A stretch of 64,000 nt of DNA, taken from contig JAAALK010000283.1 of the NCBI GenBank assembly GCA_019279435.1, positions 4,340,001 through 4,404,000 of the forward strand, written 5' to 3'. The notes beneath the pieces were generated by a model. It had not been told where the DNA came from. It worked only from the letters and a program-made list of their open reading frames with translations, and did no database searches. This stretch comes from Zizania palustris (Eukaryota > Streptophyta > Magnoliopsida > Poales > Poaceae). A program made the position numbers and the translations under genes. Below are positions 44,460 through 55,098 of the stretch, piece after piece. Numbering within the stretch: position 1 is the stretch's first letter; every line of letters begins with the position of its first letter.

Positions 44460-45418
44460 CTTCGAGCTCCGAAGGATGGGGTAGCTCTAGAGGCCCGCAC
44501 GGTCTTCGATTCTTTCTAGGCTTGGATCAAAACTTTTCTTGATGTAAAAGTATAATGATTTAATGTGAAATCCTTCGAAAGTATGTTGTGTGACTCCTAT
44601 CCTCCGACCCCCCTTGTGGGTGGTGGAGCTTTTACTATAGAAAAGGGTTCGCCAGGCACAATAATGCTCCGAACAACCGAATGCTTCGAATTTACACTTA
44701 TCCTTTGTACCTTGGTTACGGATTTTGTCAAAGTCGGAGCATGAAATCCACAGTGTGGCCACCTTCGGCTCTTGTACAGATAGATCGCGCCCGAGGGACT
44801 AAAACCTGTGTGCTTTTAAAGTCCTTAGACTCTTATACGAATCCTAACAAGCCAGAGCCTGGAATCCATAGGGTGGCCACCTTCGGCTCTTTTACAGATA
44901 CTTCGTACCCGGAGGCCGAAAGTCTGTTTCTTTTTAAAGTCCTTAGACTCTTCTACGGATCCTAACAAGCTAGAGCCTGGAATCCGTAGGGTGGCCACCT
45001 TCGGCTCTTTTACAGATACTTCGTACTCGGAGTCCAAAGGTCTGTTTCTTTTTAAAGTCCTTAGACTCTTCTACGGATCCTAACAAGCCGGAGCCTGGAA
45101 TCCGTAGGGTGGCCACCTTCAGCTCTTTTACAGATACTTCGTACCCGGAGGCCAAAGGTCTGTTTCTTTTTAAAGTCCTTAGACTCTTCTACGGATCCTA
45201 ACAAGTCGGAGCCTGGAATCCGTAGGGTGACAACGGAGCCTCTGAACCAATGGTTCGAAGGCAGCTGCCTGGGTCTTGGGAAAAATGCTTGGCTCTACAA
45301 GCATCTCCGTCCTCCCGATGCATCCATCAGGAGTAAGGGATATTCGAAGAGCAAACAAAATTCGACCCTTATCTTTATTCATAGTAAGGAAAGTTTTACA
45401 AGTGATTACAAGGGGCCC
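44460..45418. repeat. Spacer between pol and antisense gene in B, with 118-bp tandem repeat
   Basis: Units start at about 44735, 44854, 44972, 45090 and 45208 (motif GAGCCTGGAATCC), giving four full copies of about 118 bp. Each contains GGCTCTTTTACAGATAC and GACTCTTCTACGGATCC. The two genes of the element converge here. Short open frames on both strands are products of the repeat. Confidence 0.85.
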
Positions 45419-48400
45419 CTAAGCAAAATAATGCTTAAGGTGCTCTGCATGCCATCCATGCTTCAACTCTTCCCCTTCTAAATTAGCTAATTTAAACGAT
45501 CCGGGACGTCCTGAGCGTAAGATAACATATGGTCCTTCCCATTTGTTTCCTAGCTTCCCCGGAGCTATTACACTTCGCAACACTAGATGACCAGGCTTTA
45601 ACTCATTTAGCTTTATCTTTGGGTCATACCAAGTCTTGGTGTGATCCTGGTACTTAGTCAGGTTGGCGACAGCTCGAAGCCTTGTTTCTTCTGACAAATC
45701 CAGCGAAGTGTTCCTGTCATCTTCGCCCCCAGGTTGAACTACGTGAAGCGATCCACCTCTGAGCTCCGTAGGAGTTATGGCCTCATCTCCGAACAGCAAT
45801 CTAAATGGGGTGAAACCTGTGGACCTGGTTTGAGTGGTTCGAATGGACCACAAGATTTTAGGGAGCTCTTCGACCCACAGCCCCTTGGCCAATCCAATGA
45901 TTCGGCGATTGAGCCTGAAAAGGATGTTCCCGTTGGCTCGCTCAACGGCTCCGTTGGACTGTGGATGTCGCACAGCCGCGAAGCACAACTTAATGCCCAG
46001 TTCTTCACAAAATGTTTGGAAGGTGTCAGCTTCGAACTGGGTTCCATTATCCACTGTCAACTCTCTTGGAACTCCGAACCTGCATATAATGTTCTGCCAG
46101 AAAAATTTTTGCACATTCCTCGAGGTGATAGCTGTTAATGGCTCCGCTTCAACCCATTTTGAAAAATACTCGATTGCTACTACCGCAAATTTCAAGCCGC
46201 CTTTTTCCATTGGGAAAGGGCCTATGAGGTCCATGCCCCATCTAGCCATTGGCCATACTGGGGCAATAACTTGAAGCTGAGCTGGCGGGCGATGGCTTCG
46301 TCTGCCCATCCACTGGCAGCCTTGGCATGTTCGAACCAACTCCTCCGCATCTCTTACTATAGTTGGCCAATAAAACCCTTGCCGAAGCGTCTTGCCCGCT
46401 AGCGCACGAGGGGCTAAATGACCTCCGCACAAGCCTTCGTGGATGTCTCGAAGTATGTCTTGACCTTCGGGCTGTGAGATGCATCGAAGTAGAGGTGAAC
46501 ACACTCCAGCTTTGTATAACATTCCATCAATAAGATTGTAATTTCGAGCTCTTGCTTGCAGCCTCTGGGCTTCTGGACCTTCGGGAGGGTCCATGCTACT
46601 TTGCAACATGTTCATAATCGGATCCCGCCAATCTGTAATTGGAATGCACAGTACCTTCGAAGGGGGTATTTGAACAGCCGCTGGTTGCGGCCTTTGCAAG
46701 GATATCTGCAAGTTGATTCTCTGCCCGACGGATACTTCGAACTGTAAATCCTCTGAATGCTGCTTCGGCCTTGCGGATTTCTTCAAGGTATTGTGCTATA
46801 TGTGGATTCTTTGCTTGAAAACTTTTATCAACATGCCCTGCGAGGACTTGGGAATCTGTCTTAATCACTATTTTTGCAGCTCCGAGCGCTTTAGCCTTTC
46901 GGAGGCCTAGCAAGATTCCTTCATACTCGGCAATGTTATTAGTGGTTCTGAAGTTGAGCCTCGCAGAATACATGGCCTTCTGCCCCGATGGTGATATGAT
47001 GATGGCCCCTGCTCCGGCACCGGATGCTTGATAAGCTCCGTCAGAAAATATTGTCCAAAAACTTTCGGAGGATTCTTCCGGGGCCCAAATAGCAGATGGA
47101 GTCCACTCTGCTACAAAATCGGCTATAATTTGATATTTAATAGTTGTTCTTGCCGTGAAGGATATTCCGAAGGGTGCTAGCTCGACCGCCCATTTTCCAA
47201 TCCTGCCCGTAGAATCTTTGTTTCGGAGCATATCTCCAAGAGGATACGATGTAGGGATGATTAGGTTATGCGCCAAGAAATAATGCCTTAGCTTTCGCGA
47301 GGCCATTACTAGAGCATAAGCAAACTTCTCGAGTTCGGAGTATCTGACTTTAGCTCCGGATAATGCCTCTGACACAAAATAAACTGGGTTCTAGACTAGC
47401 TTTTCCTTAAGCTCGACTTCCCGGACCAATATTGCGCTCACCGCTGAACTTGTTGCTGCAAGATAAAGGAGCAGTGTTTCTTCTGGAAGTGGAACGGTCA
47501 AAATTGATAATATTTCGAGGTATGCCTTTATATCATCGAAGCTCTTCTGGCACTCCGGTGTCCACTGAAAGCTTTCGGACCCCTTTAGTGCTTTGAAAAT
47601 TGGGAGGCTCCGTTCTGCTGACCTGGCCAAGAACCTGCTGAGAGCTGCGAGCCTTCCTGCTAGCTTCTGAACTTGCTTCAAATTCTCTGGTGGAGCCATC
47701 CGTTGTAGCACGCTTATCTGTGTTGGGCTAGCTTCGATTCCCCTGCTCGAAACTAAGTACCCTAGCAGTTTTCCTGCTTGTGCCCCGAATATACATTTTT
47801 CCGGATTGAGGCGTACTCCACATGCTCGGAGGCTCTCAAATGTTTCAGCTAGGTCTAGGCTATGCTGGTGCTTTTGAGCACTTTTTATTACAATATCATC
47901 CATATAGGCCTCGACATTCCGGCCTATCTGATGACCTAGAGCCTTAGCTATTAAACGAGAAAAGGTGGCTCCGGCATTCCGCAAACCAAAAGGCATTCTT
48001 ACATAACAAAATACTTCGGAAGGAGTTATAAAGCTTGTCTTGGCTTCGTCTTCGCGTTTCAGCCATACTTGATGATATCCGGAATAAGCGTCGAGGAAAC
48101 TTAGCAATTCGGAGACGGCTGTGGAATCTACCAGCTGATCTATTCGGGGCATCGGGTAGGGGTCTCGCGGGCATGCTTTATTTAATGAAGTGAAGTCAAT
48201 ATACATGCGCCGTTTGTTCGAATCCTTTTTCCTTACAAAAATAGGGTTAGCGAACCACTCGGTATGGGCTACTTCCCTAATAATGCCAGCTTTTAATAAT
48301 TTTTTTACTTCTGCTTTAGCGAGGCTTGCTCTTTCTGCTGACAGCTTGCGGAGCCCCTGGCGCACTGGCTTGGCCTTCGGGTTGACGAGCCGACTATGCT

Positions 48401-49560
48401 CGATGATGCTTCGATCGACCCCGGGGATGTCTTCGTCGGTCCAAGCAAAGACGTCCAGATTTCGCCTGACGACTTCTTCTAACGAAGTAGCTATCTCCGG
48501 GGATAGCCCTCTGCCGAACTGCACTGGATACTCTTTGCCATCTTTTGAAATTATTCTTGTTTCGATATCACCCTCTGGGCTTAGCTTGAGCGAGGACCCC
48601 TTCGAAGGGTTTGAGGTCACCGGCACTTCTTCGATGCTTTCCGCCACATTATGCACTTGCCGGGGGTCCAACGGCTGCCCATGGCCATACTCCGTCCTCC
48701 GGGCTACAGCTTGGTCTCCTGAAATAGTAAGCACTCCACCTTACGTGGGCATTTTGAGACAAAGGTAATTATGGTGCGCTATAGCCCCGAACTGGTTCAA
48801 CATCCCTCGGCCGAAGATTGCATTGTAAGCATATGGAGCGTCGACAACGTCGAAGATCACCTCTTCTACCCTGGCCAGAGGCCCCTCTCCGAAGGCAACC
48901 TCGAGGCCTATCTGGCCGAGGGCATCGAGGGGCGGTCCTGAGAACCCTTGAAGTGGCCGGGCTGCTAGAAGTAGATGCTTCCGAGGTATGCACATCTGAT
49001 CGAAGGCCTGGACAAAGAGTATGTCTGTGGAGCTCCCACCATCTACCAGGATTCTTCGGACCTCCACTCCTGCTATATCAGCAGAAATGACCAATGGGTC
49101 GGCATGGGGGAACTTCACCCCCGCAGCATCACTGGCGGTAAATGAGATGGGTACGTGGGACCACTCTGGCATCCCTTCGGCGGAACTCGAGGTCCCAATG
49201 TGCCCGACCTCGCGGACGTACTCGCGCCGCTGCCTCTTGGACATGCTTCCCAGGGTCCCCCCTCCGGAGATGGGCAGGACCACTCTCTTGCCACGGTCCT
49301 GCGGGTCTTCCTGCTTTGGTGGTGGCATAATGTTGGCCACCGGCAGCCGCATGGGGGCTTCAAGGGCACCAGCTCGGGCCACAGCTTGTACAGGCTCCGA
49401 CCGTGCCGATGGTGGGGCTCGATCCGAAGTAACCCACCCGGTACTTCGTTCAAGGTAGTCGCCTCGAAGGGCCAACACTGCCTTGCAATCCTTCGTGTCA
49501 TGGCTCCTATTGTCGCCATGCACGCAACAGAAAAACTCTGGCGCCTGCCAGGCACCCTTT
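45419..49560 (-). pseudogene. pol: Element B pol: protease, reverse transcriptase, RNase H x2, integrase (broken)
   Basis: Same domain order as A. A CCHC-like motif (CCVHGDNRSHDTKDC) near 49530 precedes protease VDGGSSTDILF (about 49045). RT has YMDDIVIKSA near 47900. The degenerate first RNase H is followed by a full one (FSDGA, EYEG, KTDSQ, ADILAKAA) at about 47070-46680. Integrase has HHCC and MDLIGPF, VDNGTQFE, NGAVERANG, and the C-terminal GPYVILRSGRPGSFKL region to 45419. Defects: stops at 48741 (CAA to TAA against A) and 47391 (TAG), and a frame shift near 46680. From 49523 to 46596 the frame is otherwise continuous, so B is better kept than A. Confidence 0.92.
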
Positions 49561-50713
49561 CTCGAGGCTTCGGCGGCCCAGCCTTGAAATTCTTCACCTG
49601 CTGGAAATTGGCAGGTGCCTTCGGAGCAGAAGGTGCAATGTTTAGCACCTCCGAATGAAAATGCTTCTTTCCCCGCTTGTGCTCATTGAAGCGGTTGTCT
49701 TGAGGAGGCTGCAGGGGAATGGAGGCTTCGGTTTCCATCTTTACTTCCCGGAGGGTGGGCGATGGTGCTTCAGCTCGCCGAAGACAGTCTTTCTCCACTT
49801 TGGCATATTGTTCGATGTATGCCATTAGCTGCGCCACAGAGGCCACCGGCTTCCGATGTAGTTTACTGAGGAGGTCGGGGTTTAGCACCCCTTCGCGGGC
49901 GGCGTCGACTGCCGAAGAGGTAGACAGGCCCTTGATCTGCGATTTGGTGTGGGCGAAGCGCGTGAAGTACTCCCGGAGTGTTTCTCCCACCCACTGCTTC
50001 ACCTGGAACAAACTTCCTGTGGACATTGGGGCTACGAAGGTGCCTTGGAAGTTGCTCACAAATTTCTTCTTCAGCTGTTCCCAGGAACTGATCGATCCTG
50101 GCTTCAGGGACCAGAACCAGCGAAGCGCCATGCCTTCGAGGGTGAGGGGGAAGCATTTTGCCATAGTGCTTCGCACCCCTCCGCTTGCTTCTATTGTCAG
50201 GGCATATGAGCGGGCGAACTCTCCGGGGTCCGACCCCCCGGAGTACTTGTGCAATTTCGAGGCCTTGAATCTGGGGTCGAAAGGCACTCTTTGTAAATCC
50301 GAATGTAATGGAGACTCGTCATCGAAGGATGCATTCCCGGCCTCCTTCGGGAATTGGATAGCTTCTGGGAGATTGTGGGTACCATCGTCTTGAGGCCCTT
50401 CTGGAGTTTCAGTGGAAGCTTGAGTGCGGAGGCGATCGGCGGCCTCTTGCCTCCACCTGGATACTTCCTCCTGAAGCCTGGCTAGTTCCGTAGCCTCGGT
50501 TTCAGGAAGGTCTTCGTCTTCGTCGGAGGGCACCTCCGGGTCTCGGGAGCTGACGTAATCGGTCTGAAGCACCGTAGGAGGAGCTCGAGGGGCCTGGGGT
50601 ACTCGACGCCCAGCAGTCTCGGCGGGAATCGCCAGAGTAGCCGAGGGTCCGGCTCCTGTGGTCCGAGGGGACCTTCGGAGAGGACCCGAAGCCTGACTTC
50701 GCTTCGGAGGCAT
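49545..50713 (-). pseudogene. gag: Element B gag (frame change before the zinc motif)
   Basis: ATG at 50713 gives MPPKRSQASGPLRRSPRTTG. The conserved gag core (KCFPLTLEGMALRWFWSLKP; MSTGSLFQVKQWVGETLREY) is open and uninterrupted, unlike A. A single frame change near 49550 puts the CCHC motif and protease in another frame; the open frame runs on to 49115 with unrelated residues. Because A changes frame at a different place, I take this as a lesion, though a programmed shift is possible. Confidence 0.85.
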
Positions 50714-50899
50714 AGCTAGCCACGAAGAGGTCTTGGAGACGGAGGACTTCGAACGACTCGGGAAGTCGAGTGAAGGCCTTCGGGCTGCACTAAGAAGCCG
50801 TTAACTAAAGGGTGCACGGAATCTTGAGACTCCGAGGCTCCCTCCGTAAGTGCTCTTCGAAGTGCAGTCAGCGGTAGAGAACAAGCTTTTAGAACTTGG

Positions 50900-50917
50900 T
50901 TCCCACGGGCAGCGCCA
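50900..50917 (-). other. Primer binding site of element B
   Basis: Minus strand, two bases after the LTR end: TGGCGCTGCCCGTGGGAA. It starts TGGCGC as in A but differs after that; primer tRNA not certain. Confidence 0.55.
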
Positions 50918-50919
50918 AC

Positions 50920-51416
50920 TGTTGGCGCAAAAGTTGCACCAACAGGTTCTATGAGATCAAGAACGAACAAACAAAGAGTTTGTGCTTTAGGGCTGCCTCG
51001 AACCTCCGGGTAGGATAATAGCTCGAGCAGTCCGAACGTGTGTATTGAATAATTTCTCGGCCCAGTCCCTTTTACAGGGTACAAAGGGGGGTATTTATAG
51101 GTAGAAACGCATAAGGAAAAGACCCAATTACCCCTAATTTACAACCGACATAGTGGAAACTTATTCGGTTCTAGGGACAAGGCTATAGAAGGCAAAACAC
51201 TATAAGGTAGATAGATAAGCCAAACATCTTATCACTCTCGTCCTTCGGTTTTGGAGCCTTTGCCTTCCGTTCGGAGGGGTCATCATGGCTTCACATCACT
51301 GCACCCTTCGGCTTGGCGCCTTCACCCCCGAACGACTGCTCCCGTCCTTCGGAACTCTTTTCAACTTCTGGAGTATTAACCCTTAAGTCCTGGAAATGGA
51401 GTAATTTCCCCCAACA
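50920..51416 (-). repeat. B 5' LTR (497 bp)
   Basis: Same ends as 39746-40241. The minus-strand TATA box is at 51092-51099. Followed by GAACA. Confidence 0.95.
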
Positions 51417-51421
51417 GAACA

Positions 51422-51566
51422 TTTACCTCGTGTGAAGCCTGTGATCGGAGTGTGTTCAATACCTTCGAATCAGACACTTCGAAGGGTGTGTGTGAAGCCT
51501 CTTTAGTAGAAGAGAAATTTTAAAAGCTCCCATTCACCCCCTCTGGTCGCTTGTTTCGGTCCAACA
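51422..51566 (+). repeat. C0 3' LTR, piece 4 of 4 (LTR end)
   Basis: Ends CCCATTCACCCCCTCTGGTC...GGTCCAACA, closely like the ends of the C1 and C2 LTRs (CCCATTCACCCCCC...GGTCCTACA). This shows that C0 is a relative of C1/C2 and that its 3' boundary is 51566. Confidence 0.88.
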
Positions 51567-52506
51567 CAAACCTTAAAAATTATAATGGTACAGAAAAAAT
51601 TAACCCTTTTTTCTATTCTTGAATCGATGTGTCCCACATGTTGGACATTTGTCAAGGTGTGCATACTCTGCACGAAATAGAACACAATCATTCATGCATG
51701 CATATATTTTATCTATATCCAACCCTAGAGGACATACGATCTTCTTAGCACCATACACGGTGGTAGGAATTTTATTCTCTTCAAGCACTAGGTCCATCAG
51801 AAAATTCAGTAATGCTTTGAAACTTACATCGGACCATCCATATGTCGCCTTCATTTGTAGCATTGTAAAGACAATTTATAAGGCCGTGTACTTTTCTTTA
51901 CAACCAGGATATATCGGTGTTTTTGAGTCTTGTACAATTTTTTGGAACTGGGCAAACTCCCCTTTAGAATATGCAACTTGTTCCTCCGCATCACGCACCA
52001 TCTAATCAACATTGTCAATAATATCAATATAGTTATCTTTTGGAATTCCTAAAATGTCGTTGTCGCTTATGTAATCTGTATCAATGACCCTATCTTCGTC
52101 TTTACTACAAATCTTATGATCTACTTCACCCTCATTTTCTCCTTCTTCGCCATGCTTGTTCCATATATGATATCCCTTCTTGAATCCATGTCTCAGTAAA
52201 TAGTCGTACACATATTCTGAATTGGTAAACTTCTTCTAATTCCTACAATCATAACATGGACACCACATTGCAGTCTTTCCACTAGCTTCCATGTCATCTC
52301 TAGCACTATTCATGAAAAACTTCACCCCACTGAAATAATCATTGCAAGTACGACAATTAATATACATCCAACTCCGTGTTGTTGCAATCTACAAATAACA
52401 AAACAATCAAGATATATACGGCTCTAATTATTTCACATATTGTGTCGCGTACAAAAATACTATTTATAATTTCAGATAAAAATATATACCTTGGGTCAGA
52501 CGACAT
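51567..52506 (-). pseudogene. E1 transposase (TNPD-type), N-terminal part, broken
   Basis: CACTA transposase that cuts and joins element ends in the nucleus. Probable start ATG at 52506 (MSSDPR), donor GTATAT, and acceptor TTTGTAG near 52388. Then a Transpos_assoc-type domain: SWMYINC, CPCYDCRN, LLRHGFKKGYHIWNKHGEE (about 52365-52130). Further on, MKATYGWSDVSFKALLNFL, KKIVCPLGLD, YACMNDCVLFRAEY and CPTCGTHRFK (51855-51610) are the conserved beginning of the Transposase_21 region. In-frame stops after CPCYDCRN, near 52002 and near 51865 break it, and the catalytic part is absent from this window. Introns could explain some interruptions but not the first stop. Confidence 0.85.
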
Positions 52507-52699
52507 TGATGCTACATGCGGTGTGGTCCGGTCCACTAGAGCACGTAACGTTGTGGTTTGTCATTGGAAAGTCTAGCAACTACAACTGCCAGTCGGCAGT
52601 TATGGCAAAGAAGGTGGCAGTTGAGACTTGGGAGCAATAAGTGCAGAGCTGAGCTCTGTGCGTGAGGCACTTATATACATATCATTAATGACAGTTATC

Positions 52700-52993
52700 C
52701 ATATAAGGATGTCACTAAAGGTGGCCTTAGGGTTTCAGACAAAACACTCTTTAGTGACGGGCGGTACTACTAACCATCACTAATGTGGTGCCCCATATTT
52801 AGTGACATGGTCTCAACACAAACCATCACTATAGGGGCAACCTTCAGTGACGGGTAACTGTATGACCCATCACTAACATGGGAGCCCCTGCCAGCCTCAT
52901 CTATAGTGACGGATCCTATTGCAACCCATCACAAAAAGTGCATTGCTAATGCTTGTATTTTACCCGTCACTAAAGACCCTTTTTGTGGTAGTT
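52700..52993. repeat. E1 subterminal repeats and terminus
   Basis: About ten copies, in both orientations, of AGTGACGGGT / ACCCGTCACTA variants (for example near 52753, 52850 and 52903, inverted near 52872 and 52966). Such arrays are binding sites for the CACTA accessory protein in related elements. 52507-52699 shows no feature beyond the expected upstream region of the transposase. Confidence 0.85.
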
Positions 52994-53748
52994 TCATAGA
53001 AAAGGAGGACACCTTTGGTGGTCCCCGCAAGATACATAGCTGGCTGATAAAGGTATCACACATGATCTGCTTCAAAGTTAGCTCTTAGTCCAGCCTATGA
53101 CAATTGAGATCATTTATGTAAAATTGATAGATAACTTCTTCACACCAATCTTGCTTCAGTGCCATCAGATCATATATGTGCTTGTACTTGCAAGCCATTA
53201 TCACATCACTGAACACTGCACTGTTCTTCTTCCTAAGTTTGACTACTGGATCCATTTCATGTTTGCAATGGGATTCTTCTGAGGCTCAATCACATAGTGA
53301 TAATAGTTGTCATGAAAGGTGTTGTAGAATCTATAGTCGTGAGCATCCCTTTCATAAACTCTTGGATCTCCATTTCTATCCCTTGCAACTCTATTGGAGA
53401 ATCTAGTGTAATCACAATTCCTCCTAACTTGATTAGGCAGGAAGTATCCTAGCTTTCTCTTTAACACCAACAAGCCTCTAGAGGTGGATCCACCAGCAGT
53501 GCTTGTCTCTTGGCCCTTGGGCGTTGTGTCTGAAGACTGTGGTGAGGTCCTTGCACACTGGGACATGCGGGAGACTGAGGAATAGATGCTACAGCTAAGA
53601 TGGACCTATGGGAAACTGCCCGCTTAGTCATCACGAAGGGCGACGAGTTGACCTCATGATCAGAGGGAGTGTATTCACTCCCCGAATCAGAGTCATCCCA
53701 TCGGCACTAGGGATCATGGTGAGCCTTTGTGCGATGAGGGTCAGCCAT
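52994..53748 (-). pseudogene. Unidentified broken coding sequence cut by E1
   Basis: Minus-strand coding-like sequence from ATG 53748 (MADPHRTKAHHDP). It is acidic/Ser rich at first, then has a better-kept stretch (LLVLKRKLGYFLPNQVRRN, RVARDRNGDPRVYERDAHDY, KNSAVFSDVIMACKYKHIYD, ALKQDWCEEVIYQFYIND, ELTLKQIMCDTFISQ). Stops occur near 53708, 53240 and 53091, with shifts near 53560 and 53235. The sequence ends at the E1 terminus, so E1 probably inserted in it. The DWCEEVI-QFY phrase recalls unclassified transposon-borne proteins of grasses, but I cannot name a family. It could be an element gene rather than a host gene. Confidence 0.5.
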
Positions 53749-53807
53749 GGGAAATGCTACAACAAGGAATGGAATTGGAATTAGAAGTAATTAAATTCAG
53801 CATGCAC

Positions 53808-54345
53808 TCCTACATCGGAACTTCTCACAGATAGGAACTTCCGATCGCCATAGAAAAAAATTGAAAAAATTCGATCTTCACAATGTAGCTAGGGTACACC
53901 TAAAATAGTTCCTAATAGAAATTCTAGCAAAAAATAATTGAATTTGGATGGCCAAAATGAGAGGAAACCCTAAACTATGGTTTAGACAAAATACCTCAAA
54001 TGTGATGAAACTCGGAGGGGAAAAGTGCAGATCGGCACTCCGGAGGAGGTCCTTGACTCCCCCTGTAGAGATCCCACAAAGATTAGAGGTAGAGAGGGTG
54101 TGGAGCCGAAAGTGAAGGAGAGAGGACTGAGTGTGAGCCAAAATGAGGAAAGAGAGGAGAGAAAGGGTGCCCTAGGACTATTTATACAAAGTCCCGATCA
54201 GAACATCCGATGGGGCGTTGGAACTTCCGACAGGCTTGGAGTGATTGGAACTTCCCATCTACGATTGAACCTTCCGATGCTACCAGAACTTCAAAAATAG
54301 CCCAGAATCAGAACTCCCGATCTAGAATCGGAACTTCCGATTGTA
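53808..54345. repeat. Scattered ATCGGAACTTCCGAT-type motif array
   Basis: About nine variants of CGGAACTTCCGAT occur near 53813, 53833, 54194, 54217, 54244, 54264, 54281, 54303 and 54322, seven of them within 150 bases. The motif is close to a palindrome. The array is upstream of the broken gene at 52994-53748 and ends just before E2. No gene is supported in 53749-54416. Confidence 0.7.
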
Positions 54346-54416
54346 CAAGAATTATATCCTAACTTAGCAATTCAAGGAATATAGTTTCATGAACTTTTAG
54401 ATATTGCAATAACATT

Positions 54417-54700
54417 CACTACTACAAAGCGATACTGTAGCGGCGGGCAAAACCGACCTGTAGTGGCGGGCATCCAGTCCGTCACTGCTCTAACGCCACT
54501 GCTATCAATGGTTAGCAGTGGCGGTCAGCGTGCCCGCCACCGCTGTGTCAATAGCAGTGGCGGGCGTGCTGACCTCATTTGCCCGCCACTACTATTGATG
54601 ACAGCAGTGGCGGGCAGATGAGGTCAGCACGCCCGCCACCACTGTGTCAACAGCAGTAACGGACGCGCTGACCTCATCTGCCCACCACTGCTATGTGTAA
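54417..54700. repeat. E2 left terminus and subterminal repeats
   Basis: The terminal CACTACTACAAA is followed by about ten AGCAGTGGCGGGC / GCCCGCCACTGCT variants in both orientations up to 54695, several joined as hairpins (for example 54555-54640). Confidence 0.8.
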
Positions 54701-54739
54701 CCCATAACACAGAATGTTGTGAACCATAATTCACAGTCC

Positions 54740-55015
54740 CACAAACAAAAACACATAAATTATATGCTTCACACAGCCATCCACATACACAACAGCAAAA
54801 CATCCACATATCCACATACACATCCACAACAGCAACACATCAACACAGCAACCATCCATCTCATCAATTTACAAATTTACAAAGTTTACATTATATGCTT
54901 CACACAACCATCTACATACATAGCAACAACAACACATCTCATCAATTTACAAATTTACATTTCATCACACATCAAGTCTAAAAGTTTACATCTATCAAAA
55001 TTTCAAAATTAACCA
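54740..55015. repeat. AC-rich repeat, about 132 bp period
   Basis: The phrase TATATGCTTCACACA(G/A)CCAT occurs near 54760 and 54891 with similar AC-rich sequence after each; about two copies. It lies just downstream of the minus-strand gene and may be its 3' untranslated part. Confidence 0.6.
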
Positions 55016-55098
55016 TTGTTTCACAAATACATGCTCATGCGGTTTATGTTTTCTTGGAAGGCCAAATCATATCTTGCGCATCTATTGATAACAAATTC

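Larger units (their letters stand above)
39746..51416 (-). mobile_element. Element B: Tat-lineage Ty3/gypsy element with an antisense gene (11,671 bp)
   Basis: Full-length minus-strand element: 5' LTR at 50920-51416, primer site, gag, pol to 45419, a tandem-repeat spacer, a gene on the opposite strand (40733-44459), and 3' LTR at 39746-40241. Flanks are GAACT (39741-39745) and GAACA (51417-51421), a five-base duplication with one change. The LTRs differ by only about ten bases plus one length change by eye. Antisense genes in this position are known for Tat elements such as Grande and RIRE2. Several stops and shifts in pol make it defective. Confidence 0.94.
51567..52993 (-). mobile_element. 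Element E1: CACTA (En/Spm-type) transposon fragment
   Basis: Minus-strand view: terminus at 52993 reads AACTACCACAAAAAGGG (expected CACTACCACAAAA with one changed base), then subterminal AGTGACGGGT repeats, then the start of a TNPD-type transposase gene, cut at 51567 by C0. The remainder should lie left of the window, beyond the other end of C0. Confidence 0.85.
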
